NCBI RefSeq assembly: GCF_900110655.1
Contig: NZ_FOEQ01000015.1
Location: forward strand, 50,711 to 114,710
From: Pseudomonas soli
GTDB taxonomy: Bacteria; Pseudomonadota; Gammaproteobacteria; Pseudomonadales; Pseudomonadaceae
Direction: 5' to 3'
DNA length: 64,000 nt
The notes below the pieces were generated by a model. It had not been told where the DNA came from. It did no database searches and worked only from the letters and a program-made list of their open reading frames with translations. Both the position numbers and the translations under genes were made by a program. How positions within the stretch are numbered: position 1 is the stretch's first letter; each line of letters starts with the position of its first letter. Below, one piece after another: positions 42,623-56,665 of this stretch.

Positions 42623-43330
42623 TCAGCAACGCCCAGCCCATCGCTGGCGCAGCCACTCCAGGTCCTCTGGCCGGGTCACCTTTATATTGTCGCTGCGCCC
42701 TTCGACCAGGCGCGGCGCATACCCGGCCCACTCGATGGCGGACGACTCATCGGTGACTGCTACATCGGACACCAGGCACTCGGCCAGCGCCCGATGCAAC
42801 ATGCCGAGGCGGAACATCTGCGGGGTGTAGGCTTGCCAGACGGTGCTGCGGTCGACCGTCGCCGCCACCCTGCCCTCGCCGTCGGCACGCTTGAGCGTGT
42901 CCCGAGCGGGTACGGCGAGCAATCCACCGACGGGATCTTCAGCCAGGGCTGACAGCAACTTGTCCAGATCGCTGCGCGCCAGATTCGGCCGCGCGGCATC
43001 GTGCACCAGCACCCAGTCGTCATCCGACGCGCCCTGGGCGTGCAGCAGCAATAGCGCATTGAGCACCGAGTCAGCGCGCTCGTCACCACCTGGGGCACGC
43101 TGGATACGCGGATCGCTGGCACAGCGCAGGCCGGGCCAGTAAGGGTCGTGTTCGGCAATACTGACCACCACCCCCTTGAGCATGGGATGGTCGAGGAAAC
43201 AGTCGAGGCTATGCTCGAGAATGGTCTGCCCGCCCAGTTGCAGGTATTGCTTGGGCCGGTCGGCAGCCATGCGGGCACCAATGCCCGCGGCGGGAATCAC
43301 GGCCCAGAAGGCCGGCAGTTCGTTTGTCAT
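42623..43330 (-). CDS. ispD: 2-C-methyl-D-erythritol 4-phosphate cytidylyltransferase
   Basis: This 235-aa enzyme of the MEP pathway joins MEP and CTP to CDP-ME. It shows the nucleotide-binding 'AVIPAAGIGARMAADRPKQYLQLGGQTILEHSL', 'GGDERADSVLNAL', 'VLVHDAARPNL' and 'TDESSAIEW'. The start overlaps the ftsB stop by 4 bases, a standard coupled pair in gamma-proteobacteria. Confidence 0.98.
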   Translation of the reverse strand: MTNELPAFWAVIPAAGIGARMAADRPKQYLQLGGQTILEHSLDCFLDHPMLKGVVVSIAEHDPYWPGLRCASDPRIQRAPGGDERADSVLNALLLLHAQGASDDDWVLVHDAARPNLARSDLDKLLSALAEDPVGGLLAVPARDTLKRADGEGRVAATVDRSTVWQAYTPQMFRLGMLHRALAECLVSDVAVTDESSAIEWAGYAPRLVEGRSDNIKVTRPEDLEWLRQRWAGRC

Positions 43331-43608
43331 TTCTGTGGCAGCTGGTAGAGGGTTTCACCCTCCTTGACCATCCCCAGTTCATGACGAGCCCGTTCTTCCA
43401 CGGTCTCCATACCTTTCTTCAACTCCAGGACCTCGGCATCGAGCACACGATTGCGCTCCAGCAGGCGCTCGTTTTCCGCATGCTGGTCGGCGATCTGTTG
43501 CTTGAGTTCGGTCACTTGCGCGAGGCTGCCATTACCTACCCAAAGGCGATATTGCAGGCCGCCGAGCAGCAGGAGCAGGACGAGGAACAACCAATAGGGA
43601 CTGCGCAT
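43327..43608 (-). CDS. ftsB: cell division protein FtsB
   Basis: This 93-aa bitopic membrane protein has a short cytoplasmic start, one membrane helix at about 5-20 ('YWLFLVLLLLLGGLQYRLWVG') and a periplasmic coiled coil ('LAQVTELKQQIADQHAENERLLERNRVLDAEVLELKKGMETVEERARHELGMVKEGETLYQ'). FtsB joins FtsL and FtsQ in the divisome. It overlaps ispD by 4 bases and lies downstream of eno on the same strand. Confidence 0.97.
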   Translation of the reverse strand: MRSPYWLFLVLLLLLGGLQYRLWVGNGSLAQVTELKQQIADQHAENERLLERNRVLDAEVLELKKGMETVEERARHELGMVKEGETLYQLPQK

Positions 43609-43656
43609 GAAGATATCCAGGGTAAAAAAGGCCGCCGCAGCGAGCTTCCGATAGCA

Positions 43657-43682
43657 CGAAGCCTGGCCGAGGCCAGGCTTCG
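43657..43682 (-). terminator. hairpin between eno and ftsB
   Basis: A perfect 12-bp stem (43657-43668 and 43671-43682) with a 2-base loop in the 157-base eno-ftsB gap. There is no strong T run, so it may be a terminator of eno or a stabilising hairpin. Confidence 0.5.
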
Positions 43683-43765
43683 TCGACAGAAACCCGTTGA
43701 GACAGCCAAACGATCAGTACGAACGTTCAGCGGGCCCCGGCTGCTGCCTTTTTACCATCTCTTGC

Positions 43766-45055
<1,290 letters not shown>

Positions 45056-45151
45056 TGTTGTAAGCACTCCAGAATTGACGAAAACAACGCAGCTTTGGGA
45101 ATTCTTGCCGTTCACCAGGCGACATGGCACGGGCAGGCCTGGCGAAGGGAG

Positions 45152-45173
45152 CCCCTGACCGAAAGGTCAGGGG
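45152..45173 (-). terminator. hairpin between kdsA and eno
   Basis: A perfect 9-bp stem (45152-45160 and 45165-45173) with a GAAA loop, 34 bases after the kdsA stop. No T run follows, so read-through to eno is possible. Confidence 0.55.
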
Positions 45174-45207
45174 TGGAACGGGCGGTACTTTACCCGAGAA
45201 ATGAGCT

Positions 45208-46053
45208 TTACGCGGTTTCTACCGTCGGAAAACTTTTCACCAGGTCATCCAGCTGCTTGAGCTGGCTGAGGAACGGTTCCAGCTTGTCCAGGCGCAGGGC
45301 GCACGGGCCATCGCACTTGGCGTTGTCCGGGTCCGGATGTGCCTCGAGGAACAGGCCGGCCAGGCCCTGGCTCATGCCGGCCTTGGCCAGGTCAGTAACC
45401 TGGGCGCGGCGGCCACCGGCGGAATCGGCGCGACCGCCCGGGGTCTGCAACGAGTGGGTCACGTCGAAGAACACCGGGTACTCGAACTGCTTCATGATGC
45501 CGAAGCCGAGCATGTCCACAACGAGGTTGTTGTAGCCGAAGCTCGAACCACGCTCGCAGAGGATCAGCTGGTCGTTGCCGGCCTCGACGCACTTGGCGAG
45601 GATGTGCTTCATCTCGTGGGGCGCCAGGAACTGCGCCTTCTTGATGTTGATCACAGCGCCGGTCTTGGCCATCGCCACGACCAGGTCGGTCTGGCGCGAC
45701 AGGAAGGCCGGCAGCTGGATGATGTCGCACACCTTGGCCACCGGTTCGCACTGGTAAGGTTCGTGCACGTCGGTGATCACCGGCACGTTGAAGGTCTGCT
45801 TGATCTCCTCGAAGATCTTCAGGCCCTCTTCCATGCCCGGGCCCCGGTACGAGCTGACCGACGAACGGTTGGCCTTGTCGAAGCTGGCCTTGAACACGTA
45901 CGGGATGCCGAGCTTCTCGGTAACTCGTACATACTCCTCGCAGACCTTCATGGCCAGGTCACGGGACTCCAGGACGTTCATGCCGCCGAACAGGACGAAC
46001 GGCTTGTCGTTGGCGATCTCGATGTTACCGACGCGAATGATCTTCTGAGTCAT
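45208..46053 (-). CDS. kdsA: 3-deoxy-D-manno-octulosonate 8-phosphate synthase
   Basis: The 281-aa class I aldolase-type enzyme condenses PEP with arabinose 5-phosphate to Kdo-8-P, the first step to the inner-core sugar of LPS. It shows 'FVLFGGMNVLESRDLAMKVCEEY', 'FKASFDKANRSSVSSYRGPG', 'VITDVHEPYQCEPVAKVCDIIQLPAFLSRQTDLV' and 'CERGSSFGYNNLVVDM'. It starts 3 bases after the pyrG stop and probably shares its transcript. Confidence 0.98.
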   Translation of the reverse strand: MTQKIIRVGNIEIANDKPFVLFGGMNVLESRDLAMKVCEEYVRVTEKLGIPYVFKASFDKANRSSVSSYRGPGMEEGLKIFEEIKQTFNVPVITDVHEPYQCEPVAKVCDIIQLPAFLSRQTDLVVAMAKTGAVINIKKAQFLAPHEMKHILAKCVEAGNDQLILCERGSSFGYNNLVVDMLGFGIMKQFEYPVFFDVTHSLQTPGGRADSAGGRRAQVTDLAKAGMSQGLAGLFLEAHPDPDNAKCDGPCALRLDKLEPFLSQLKQLDDLVKSFPTVETA

Positions 46054-46056
46054 GGA

Positions 46057-47685
46057 TCAGGCCTTGTTCTTCTGTGCCAGGGCCGCCTTGACGAAGCCGC
46101 TGAACAGCGGGTGACCGTCACGCGGGGTGGAGGTGAACTCCGGGTGGAACTGGCAGGCGACAAACCATGGGTGATCCTTCGACTCGACCACCTCGACCAG
46201 CGCGCCATCTTCGGAGCGGCCGGATACCTGCAGGCCAGCTTCAACCAACTGCGGCAGCAGCACGTTGTTGACTTCGTAGCGGTGACGATGGCGCTCGGTA
46301 ATGATGTCCTTACCGTAGCAGTCGTGCACCTTGGAGCCGGCTGCCAGCTGGCAGTCCTGAGCGCCCAGGCGCATGGTGCCGCCCAGGTCGGACGCTTCGG
46401 TACGGGTCTCGACCGCGCCGGTGGCATCGGCCCACTCGGTGATCAGGCCAACAACCGGGTGGCCGCTGTTGCGGTCGAACTCGGTGGAGTTGGCGTCTTT
46501 CCAGCCCATCACGTTACGGGCGAATTCGATCACGGCGACCTGCATGCCGAGGCAGATGCCCAGGTACGGGACCTTGTTCTCACGGGCGTACTGCACCGCG
46601 GTGATCTTGCCTTCGACGCCGCGCAGGCCGAAACCGCCCGGGACCAGGATGGCATCGGCGCCTTCGAGCAGGCTGGTGCCCTGGTTCTCGATGTCTTCGG
46701 AGTCGATGTAGCGCAGGTTGACCTTGGTGCGGTTGGTGATGCCGGCGTGGCTCATCGCTTCGATCAGCGACTTGTACGCGTCCAGCAGCTCCATGTACTT
46801 GCCGACCATGGCGATGGTCACTTCCTGCTCAGGGTTGAGCTTGGCGTCGACGACCTTGTCCCACTCGGACAGGTCGGCGCTGTTGCACTGCAGGCCGAAG
46901 CGCTCGACGACGAAGTCGTCCAGGCCCTGGGCATGCAGAACGCCTGGGATCTTGTAGATGGTGTCGACGTCTTCCAGCGAAATCACCGCACGCTCTTCGA
47001 CGTTGGTGAACAGCGCGATCTTGCGGCGCGACGAGGCGTCGACCGGGTGGTCGGAGCGGCAGATCAGCACGTCAGGCTGCAGGCCGATGGAGCGCAGTTC
47101 CTTGACCGAGTGCTGGGTCGGCTTGGTCTTGGTTTCCCCGGCGGTGGCGATGTACGGCACCAGGGTCAGGTGCATCAGCATGGCGCGCTTGGAGCCCACT
47201 TCGACGCGCAGCTGGCGGATGGCCTCGAGGAATGGCTGCGACTCGATGTCACCCACGGTGCCGCCGATCTCGACCAGCGCGACGTCGGCATCGCCGGCGC
47301 CCTTGATGATGCGGCGCTTGATTTCGTCGGTGATGTGCGGGATGACCTGGATGGTCGCGCCCAGGTAATCACCACGACGCTCCTTGCGCAGCACGTGCTC
47401 GTAGATACGGCCGGTGGTGAAGTTGTTGTTCTGGGTCATCGTGGTGCGGATGAACCGCTCGTAGTGGCCCAGGTCGAGGTCGGTCTCGGCGCCGTCGTGG
47501 GTGACGAACACTTCACCGTGCTGGAACGGGCTCATGGTGCCCGGGTCGACGTTGATGTACGGGTCCAGCTTGAGCATGGTGACTTTAAGCCCCCGCGCTT
47601 CCAGGATGGCCGCCAGGGAAGCCGAGGCAATGCCTTTCCCCAATGAAGAAACAACACCGCCCGTGACGAATATGTAGCGCGTCAT
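46057..47685 (-). CDS. pyrG: CTP synthase
   Basis: The 542-aa enzyme aminates UTP to CTP with glutamine. The N-terminal synthase domain begins 'TRYIFVTGGVVSSLGKGIASASLAAILEARG' and includes 'KLDPYINVDPGTMSPFQHGEVFVTHDGAETDLDLGHYERF'. The C-terminal glutamine amidotransferase shows 'ILVPGGFGLRG', the nucleophile region 'YLGICLGMQVAVIEFARN' and 'ACQFHPEF' with the His-Glu pair. It leads a pyrG-kdsA(-eno) group; CTP also supplies activation of Kdo and CDP-diacylglycerol synthesis elsewhere in this window. Confidence 0.99.
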   Translation of the reverse strand: MTRYIFVTGGVVSSLGKGIASASLAAILEARGLKVTMLKLDPYINVDPGTMSPFQHGEVFVTHDGAETDLDLGHYERFIRTTMTQNNNFTTGRIYEHVLRKERRGDYLGATIQVIPHITDEIKRRIIKGAGDADVALVEIGGTVGDIESQPFLEAIRQLRVEVGSKRAMLMHLTLVPYIATAGETKTKPTQHSVKELRSIGLQPDVLICRSDHPVDASSRRKIALFTNVEERAVISLEDVDTIYKIPGVLHAQGLDDFVVERFGLQCNSADLSEWDKVVDAKLNPEQEVTIAMVGKYMELLDAYKSLIEAMSHAGITNRTKVNLRYIDSEDIENQGTSLLEGADAILVPGGFGLRGVEGKITAVQYARENKVPYLGICLGMQVAVIEFARNVMGWKDANSTEFDRNSGHPVVGLITEWADATGAVETRTEASDLGGTMRLGAQDCQLAAGSKVHDCYGKDIITERHRHRYEVNNVLLPQLVEAGLQVSGRSEDGALVEVVESKDHPWFVACQFHPEFTSTPRDGHPLFSGFVKAALAQKNKA

Positions 47686-47955
47686 GAAAAACCCTAGAAG
47701 TCTGCGTTAAGGCGGCCAGCGCCGCCGGAGAAAGCGAAGGAAGGCCGAAGCCCCCGATCACCTGCGTCAATCACAGTGCATCTCGAAAAACTGCCGCGTC
47801 TGTACAGACCAGGGGTATCCCCGGCATGGAGCTCGCTCGTCATTTTAAGAAATCAGCCCAGCAAAAAACTGCTTGGTAATCGGCAACCTCTGTGTTTTCG
47901 CGGAACCCACAGAAGTTGTATCAAGAAGGGAGGGTAGTCTACCGGAATGTACCCT

Positions 47956-49251
47956 TCAGCTCAAACCTTGCACGTTCGTCGGCGGTTGCCAGTGCAGTTG
48001 GCCTTCGGCCTGAGCGAGTCCGGGCAGATTGGCCACCGCCAGCAATTGCTCGCCGCGGTACAGCAGCGGCAGGCGCGGGCGCACGAAGTGCGGGACCTGC
48101 AGCTCGTTGAGCAGACGCTTGAGGTCGCGCCGGCCACGGCCGCTGACCTCCAGCACTTCGCCGCCTTGACGGTAGGCGATGCGCAGGCCGGCGGCGTCCA
48201 CGCAGCCCTCCAGCCACACCTGGCCGTTGCCCGGCAACGCCAGGGGCCTGGACGGGTTCGGCCACGCCCATTCACCCGCCGGAGCCTGGAGCCATTGCCC
48301 GTCCAGCCACCAGATGCGCCCGTGGCTGCGCTGCAACTGACCGTCGGTCAGGCGCCAGATCGGGCAGGCATCGCCTGCCGCGTCACGCAGGTCGTCCCAG
48401 CCGGCCCAGTGGCGACTGTCCGGCTGGCGCGTGCGGCGGCCGAGCCAGTATTGCAGGGCATTGCGCTGGCGCGCCGGTGACAGCGCCTTGAGTACGGCGA
48501 GGTCGAGGGAGGCAAGACCGAGCCAGGGCAGCGGCGCATTGTCGCAGGCCGGAGCCAGGTCGGTGGCGGCCAGTTCGTCCAGCAGGCCCATCGCCTCGCC
48601 CAGGTGTTCGGCACTGCGTGCCAGGTTGGCTTCGGCCTGTAGCCAGCGCTGGCGCAGGATTGGGAAGACCTCGCCGCGCAGGAAGTTGCGGGCAAAGGCC
48701 GTATCGCTATTGGAAGGGTCGTCGATCCATACCAGCCCGTGCATGTCGGCGTAGGCCTGCAGCTGCTGGCGCGACAGCCCCAGCAATGGGCGCACCAGGC
48801 TGCCCTGCCCTAGCGGCCGCTGTTGCGGCATGGCGGACAACCCACGCAGGCCGGCGCCGCGCAGCAAGCGAAACAGCAGGGTCTCGGCCTGATCGTCACG
48901 GTGCTGGCCGGTGAACAGCACTTCGCCTGAGCCCAGCCGTTTTTCGAAGGCGTCGTAGCGGGCGTTGCGGGCCGACTGTTCGAGGCTGGCGCCAGGGGCG
49001 ACCTGGACAGGGACCACATCGAGTTCGACACCCAGGGCGGCACACACCGCTCGGCAGTGATCGGGCCAGGCATCGGCGGCGGCTTGCAGGCCGTGATGGA
49101 CATGGATGGCGCGCAGGGGCGGCGTTGAATGGTTGCGGGTGTAATCGGCGAGCTGGTGCAGGAGGACGGTGGAGTCCAGGCCGCCGGAGAAGGCGACGTA
49201 CCAGGCGGGGGCGTTGAGCCAAGGGGCAAACTGGCGAGTAAGGTTGATCAC
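47956..49251 (-). CDS. tilS: tRNA(Ile)-lysidine synthase
   Basis: The 431-aa enzyme puts lysine on C34 of the tRNA-Ile2 anticodon so that it reads AUA. The PP-loop 'SGGLDST' is at residues 22-28, followed by 'HVHHGLQAAADAWPDHCRAVCAALG' and 'FTGQHRDDQAETLLFRLLRGAGLRGLSAM'; the C-terminal part has the tRNA-binding TilS domain ('GRGRRDLKRLLNELQVPHFVRPRLPLLY'). The start GTG has GAGG 5 bases upstream. It lies downstream of accA, with a REP pair between them. Confidence 0.97.
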   Translation of the reverse strand: MINLTRQFAPWLNAPAWYVAFSGGLDSTVLLHQLADYTRNHSTPPLRAIHVHHGLQAAADAWPDHCRAVCAALGVELDVVPVQVAPGASLEQSARNARYDAFEKRLGSGEVLFTGQHRDDQAETLLFRLLRGAGLRGLSAMPQQRPLGQGSLVRPLLGLSRQQLQAYADMHGLVWIDDPSNSDTAFARNFLRGEVFPILRQRWLQAEANLARSAEHLGEAMGLLDELAATDLAPACDNAPLPWLGLASLDLAVLKALSPARQRNALQYWLGRRTRQPDSRHWAGWDDLRDAAGDACPIWRLTDGQLQRSHGRIWWLDGQWLQAPAGEWAWPNPSRPLALPGNGQVWLEGCVDAAGLRIAYRQGGEVLEVSGRGRRDLKRLLNELQVPHFVRPRLPLLYRGEQLLAVANLPGLAQAEGQLHWQPPTNVQGLS

Positions 49252-49293
49252 CTGGACCTCACCGTGATGGAAATCGCGGGGGGCGTTTCACAC

Positions 49294-49365
49294 CCCTTTC
49301 GCCGGCAAGCCGGCTCCCACAGAAGTATGCATTCCCCCATGGGAGCCGGCTTGCCGGCGAAAGGG
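49294..49365. repeat. inverted pair of REP-like elements, second class
   Basis: Two perfect 26-base inverted arms (49294-49319 and 49340-49365) with a 20-base loop. The core CTTTCGCCGGCAAGCCGGCT differs from the CGCGGGGCAAGCC core of the other elements. It lies between accA and tilS. Confidence 0.88.
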
Positions 49366-49389
49366 CCGCAAAGCGGCCCCTGGAATCCA

Positions 49390-50337
49390 TCAGAGACCGT
49401 AGCTCATCAGGCGATCGTAACGCCGCTTGAGCAGCGCGTCGTTGTCGAGCTTGCCGAGCATGTCCAGCTGTTCGATCAGGTCGGCGCGGATGCTCGCCGA
49501 CATTTTGGCCGGATCACGGTGGGCGCCGCCCAGCGGTTCCTGGATGACCTTGTCGACGATGTTCAGGCTCTTCAGGCGCTCGGCGGTGATACCCATGGCC
49601 TCGGCGGCGTCGGCGGCCTTGTCGGCAGTCTTCCACAGGATCGAGGCGCAGCCTTCCGGCGAGATCACCGAGTAGGTGGAATACTGCAGCATGTTCAGCT
49701 GGTCGCACACGCCGATGGCCAGTGCGCCGCCGGAACCACCCTCACCGATCACGGTGGCGATGATCGGCGTCTTCAGACGCGCCATGACGCGCAGGTTCCA
49801 GGCAATGGCCTCGCTCTGGTTGCGCTCTTCGGCGTCGATGCCCGGATAGGCGCCCGGGGTGTCGATGAAGGTCAGGATCGGCATCTTGAAGCGCTCGGCC
49901 ATTTCCATCAGGCGGCAGGCCTTGCGATAACCTTCAGGGCGCGGCATGCCGAAGTTGCGGCGCACCTTCTCGCGCACTTCACGGCCCTTCTGGTGGCCGA
50001 TGACCATCACCGGCTTGTCGTCCAGGCGCGCGGTGCCACCAACGATGGCGGCGTCGTCGGAGAAGTGACGGTCGCCGTGCAGCTCTTCGAACTCGGTGAA
50101 GAGGTGGTCGATGTAGTCGAGGGTGTAAGGGCGGCGTGGGTGACGGGCCAGGCGGGCGATCTGCCAGCTGGTCAGGTTGCCGAAGATGCTCTCGGTCAGG
50201 GTGCTGCTCTTGTCCTGCAGACGGGCAATTTCATCGCTGATGTTCAGCGAGTTGTCGTTACCCACCAGGCGCAGCTCTTCGATCTTGGCTTGCAGGTCGG
50301 CAATCGGCTGTTCGAAATCGAGGAAATTCGGGTTCAT
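49390..50337 (-). CDS. accA: acetyl-CoA carboxylase carboxyltransferase subunit alpha
   Basis: The 315-aa subunit, with AccD, moves the carboxyl group from biotin to acetyl-CoA to start fatty-acid synthesis. It shows 'LARHPRRPYTLDYIDHLFTEFEELHGDRHFSDDAAIVGG', 'GHQKGREVREKVRRNFGMPRPEGYRKACRLMEMAERF', 'FIDTPGAYPGIDAEERNQSEAIA' and 'IGEGGSGGALAIGV'. It lies between dnaE upstream and tilS downstream, as in many gamma-proteobacteria. Confidence 0.99.
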   Translation of the reverse strand: MNPNFLDFEQPIADLQAKIEELRLVGNDNSLNISDEIARLQDKSSTLTESIFGNLTSWQIARLARHPRRPYTLDYIDHLFTEFEELHGDRHFSDDAAIVGGTARLDDKPVMVIGHQKGREVREKVRRNFGMPRPEGYRKACRLMEMAERFKMPILTFIDTPGAYPGIDAEERNQSEAIAWNLRVMARLKTPIIATVIGEGGSGGALAIGVCDQLNMLQYSTYSVISPEGCASILWKTADKAADAAEAMGITAERLKSLNIVDKVIQEPLGGAHRDPAKMSASIRADLIEQLDMLGKLDNDALLKRRYDRLMSYGL

Positions 50338-50442
50338 AGGCTTCCGTCTTGGGTCTACGGCCAGGCGGCCGGCCGGTTGATCCGTTTGGCGCCCTACCTT
50401 AAGGGATCAGGCGCATATAGGTCGAGATTAAAATTCGTCGTT

Positions 50443-53967
<3,525 letters not shown>

Positions 53968-54063
53968 GGAGGATCCTGTAGCAGTGCTGAACGACAAGGG
54001 CGGGATTGTAGCGTATTGCTCTGCGCTTGCCTCGCCTGCAGGTCAGCGGTTGATTGCAGAATG

Positions 54064-54123
54064 CATCGCGGGGCAAGCGTGCTCCCACGCAACTCGGCGT
54101 GGGAGCAGGCTTGCCCCGCGATG
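54064..54123. repeat. inverted pair of REP elements (BIME)
   Basis: Two 27-base arms (54064-54090 and 54097-54123) are reverse complements with one mismatch and a 6-base loop. The core CATCGCGGGGCAAGC is the same class as at 3853. It lies between rnhB and dnaE. Confidence 0.88.
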
Positions 54124-54134
54124 AATGGCGCCGA

Positions 54135-54758
54135 TCAGATCAGCAGGGTGGAAGCGCCCTCACGGGCTTCCCAGGCAGCTCGAACAGGCGCGAACGAGCG
54201 CCGGTGAATGGGCGTCGGCCCAAGACGGGCCAGGGCCTCAAGGTGCACTGGAGTCGGATACCCCTTGTGCCCGCCGATCCCATAACCCGGGTAGATCAGC
54301 TCGAACGCGCTCATCTCGCGGTCACGGGTGACCTTGGCCAGAATCGATGCGGCGGCGATCGCCGGCACCTGCGAATCCCCCTTGACCACCGGAGCCGCTG
54401 GCACCGAAAGTTTCGGGCAGCGGTTGCCATCGATCAGTGCCAGCTTCGGCGTGACGTGCAACCCTTCGACGGCACGCTGCATGGCCAGCATGGTCGCATG
54501 GAGGATGTTCAGACGGTCGATTTCCTCGACCTCGGCGCGAGCGATGCAGAAACTCAGCGCCTTCTCGCAGATCTCGTCGAACAGCGCATCGCGCTTGGCC
54601 TCGGTGAGTTTCTTCGAGTCGTTCAGGCCGAGGATCGGCCGGCGCGGATCGAGAATCACCGCTGCGGTTACCACCGCGCCGCACAGCGGACCACGGCCCA
54701 CTTCATCGACGCCGGCCACCAGTTCCTCGACCAGGTTGAAATCCAGCCCCATCTGCAT
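54135..54758 (-). CDS. rnhB: ribonuclease HII
   Basis: The 207-aa enzyme cuts RNA in RNA-DNA hybrids and at single ribonucleotides. The N-terminal catalytic 'LVAGVDEVGRGPLCGAVVTAAVIL' holds the first Asp and Glu; 'ALIDGNRCPKL' and 'ILAKVTRDREM' supply the rest of the DEDD-type site. It is preceded by lpxB, one base away, and is followed by a REP pair and dnaE. Confidence 0.98.
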   Translation of the reverse strand: MQMGLDFNLVEELVAGVDEVGRGPLCGAVVTAAVILDPRRPILGLNDSKKLTEAKRDALFDEICEKALSFCIARAEVEEIDRLNILHATMLAMQRAVEGLHVTPKLALIDGNRCPKLSVPAAPVVKGDSQVPAIAAASILAKVTRDREMSAFELIYPGYGIGGHKGYPTPVHLEALARLGPTPIHRRSFAPVRAAWEAREGASTLLI

Positions 54759-54759
54759 G

Positions 54760-55887
54760 TCAGTGGTCCTTCAACAGGGCAAGCACCGCGTCGGCCGCCT
54801 GGTTGGAGGCATCGCGGCGCAGGGTGCGGTGGATCTGGTCGAAGCTGTCGGTCTGCTGCGTACCATCCTTGACCAGCGGCGCCAGGGTTTGCGCCAAGGC
54901 CTCGCTGGTGGCGGCGTCCTGCAGCAGCTCGGGCACCAACAGGCGTTGGGCGAGCAAGTTGGGCAGCGACACGTAGGGGCTCTTGACCATGCGCTTGAGA
55001 ATCCAGTACGTCAACGGCGCCAGGCGATAGGCCACCACCATCGGCCGCTTGTACAGCATCGCCTCCAGGGTGGCGGTACCCGAGGCAATCAGCACCGCGT
55101 CGCACGCCGCCAGGGCCTTGTGCGACTGGCCGTCGAGCAAGGTCAGCGGCAACTCGCGCCCTTCGAGCATCTGCTCGACCTGGGCGCGACGCGCGGCATT
55201 GGCGCACGGCAGCACGAAACGTGCGCCAGGCACCAGCTCGCGCAGGCGCTGGGCCGCGTCGAGGAACAGGGCGCCCAGGCGCCCCACTTCGCCGCCACGG
55301 CTGCCGGGCATCAGGGCAATCACCGGGCCATCGCCCAGGCCCAGCTCGGCACGCGCCGCGCCACGGTCAGCCTCGAGGGGAATGGTATCCGCCAACGGGT
55401 GGCCGACGAAGCGCACCGGCACGCCCTGCTCTTCATAGAAGCGAGCCTCGAACGGCAGCAGGGTGAGCATCAGGTCGCACCCCTCGCGGATCTTCAGCAC
55501 ACGCTTCTGCCGCCAGGCCCAGACCGACGGGCTGACGTAATGCACTGTCTTGATCCCGGCCTGGCGCAGCTTGAGTTCGATATTGAGGGTGAAATCAGGT
55601 GCATCGATACCGATGAACACGTCGGGCTTTTCACCGATCAGTGTCTCGATCAGCAGCTTTCGCCGCTTGAGCAGCTCGCGCAGACGCCCGAGTACCTCGA
55701 CCAGACCCATGACGGCCAGGCGTTCCATCGGGAAGTAGGAAGTCATGCCTTCAGCTTCCATCAAGGGCCCACCGACGCCGATGAAACGTACATCGGGGTG
55801 GCGCGCCTTGATGGCACGCATCAAGCCGGAACCGAGGATGTCGCCGCTGGCCTCGCCCGCGACCAGCGCCACGCAAAGTTGGGCCAT
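54760..55887 (-). CDS. lpxB: lipid-A-disaccharide synthase
   Basis: The 375-aa GT19 glycosyltransferase joins UDP-diacylglucosamine and lipid X to the disaccharide of lipid A at the inner membrane. It shows 'VALVAGEASGDILGSGLMRAIKARHPDVRFIGVGGPLMEAEG', 'FIGIDAPDFTLNIELKLRQAGIKTVHYVSPSVWAWRQKR' and 'ASGTATLEAMLYKRPMVVAYRLAPLTYW'. It starts 1 base after the lpxA stop. Order lpxD-fabZ-lpxA-lpxB-rnhB-dnaE is the usual one. Confidence 0.99.
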   Translation of the reverse strand: MAQLCVALVAGEASGDILGSGLMRAIKARHPDVRFIGVGGPLMEAEGMTSYFPMERLAVMGLVEVLGRLRELLKRRKLLIETLIGEKPDVFIGIDAPDFTLNIELKLRQAGIKTVHYVSPSVWAWRQKRVLKIREGCDLMLTLLPFEARFYEEQGVPVRFVGHPLADTIPLEADRGAARAELGLGDGPVIALMPGSRGGEVGRLGALFLDAAQRLRELVPGARFVLPCANAARRAQVEQMLEGRELPLTLLDGQSHKALAACDAVLIASGTATLEAMLYKRPMVVAYRLAPLTYWILKRMVKSPYVSLPNLLAQRLLVPELLQDAATSEALAQTLAPLVKDGTQQTDSFDQIHRTLRRDASNQAADAVLALLKDH

Positions 55888-55888
55888 G

Positions 55889-56665
55889 TCAGCGCGTGAT
55901 GCCGCGGGCGGAGTTGGCGATCGAATGACGGAACAGGTCGACTTCCGGGAACTGGCTCACCAGCTCGTCCAGCTCCTTGAGCGCCTCTTCGACGGTCAGG
56001 CCCTGGCGATAGACTATCTTGTAGGCGCGACGCAGTGCATGCAGCACCTCGTCGCTGAAACCGCGACGGCGCAAGCCTTCGAAGTTCATGCTGCGCGCCT
56101 CGGCCGGGCTGCCGAACACCGTCACGTAGGCCGGCACGTCCTTGCCGATCGCGGTACCCATGCCGGAAAAGGCATGAGCGCCGATATGGCAGTACTGGTG
56201 CACCAGCGTGTAGCCCGACAGGATCGCCCAGTCGCCCACGTGCACGTGCCCGGCCAACGCGGTGTTGTTGACCAGGATGCAGTGGTTGCCGATGACGCTG
56301 TCATGGCCGATGTGGGCATAGGCCATGATCAGGTTGTGATCGCCCAGCGTCGTTTCGGAACGGTCCTGCACGGTGCCGCGATGGATGGTGACACCCTCGC
56401 GGATCACGTTGTGGTCACCGATTACCAGGCGCGTCGGCTCACCCTTGTACTTCAGGTCAGGGGTGTCTTCACCGATCGAGGAGAACTGGTAGATGCGGTT
56501 GTGCTTGCCGATACGGGTCGGCCCTTTGAGCACGACGTGCGGGCCAATGATGGTGCCCTCCCCGATTTCGACATCGGGGCCTACGATCGACCAGGGGCCA
56601 ACCTCGACACCCTCGGCCAGCCTGGCCGAAGGATCGATGATCGCCCGTGGGTCAATCGAACTCAT
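55889..56665 (-). CDS. lpxA: UDP-N-acetylglucosamine acyltransferase
   Basis: The 258-aa left-handed beta-helix enzyme puts the 3-hydroxyacyl chain on UDP-GlcNAc, the first step of lipid A synthesis. It has hexapeptide repeats ('IIGPHVVLKGPTRIGKHNRIYQF', 'VIGDHNVIREGVTIHRGT') and the catalytic His in 'NNTALAGHVHVGDWAIL'. 'EARSMNFEGLRRRGFS' and the helical C-terminus are also typical. It overlaps fabZ by 4 bases (ATGA). The ATG at 56665 matches the family start. Confidence 0.99.
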   Translation of the reverse strand: MSSIDPRAIIDPSARLAEGVEVGPWSIVGPDVEIGEGTIIGPHVVLKGPTRIGKHNRIYQFSSIGEDTPDLKYKGEPTRLVIGDHNVIREGVTIHRGTVQDRSETTLGDHNLIMAYAHIGHDSVIGNHCILVNNTALAGHVHVGDWAILSGYTLVHQYCHIGAHAFSGMGTAIGKDVPAYVTVFGSPAEARSMNFEGLRRRGFSDEVLHALRRAYKIVYRQGLTVEEALKELDELVSQFPEVDLFRHSIANSARGITR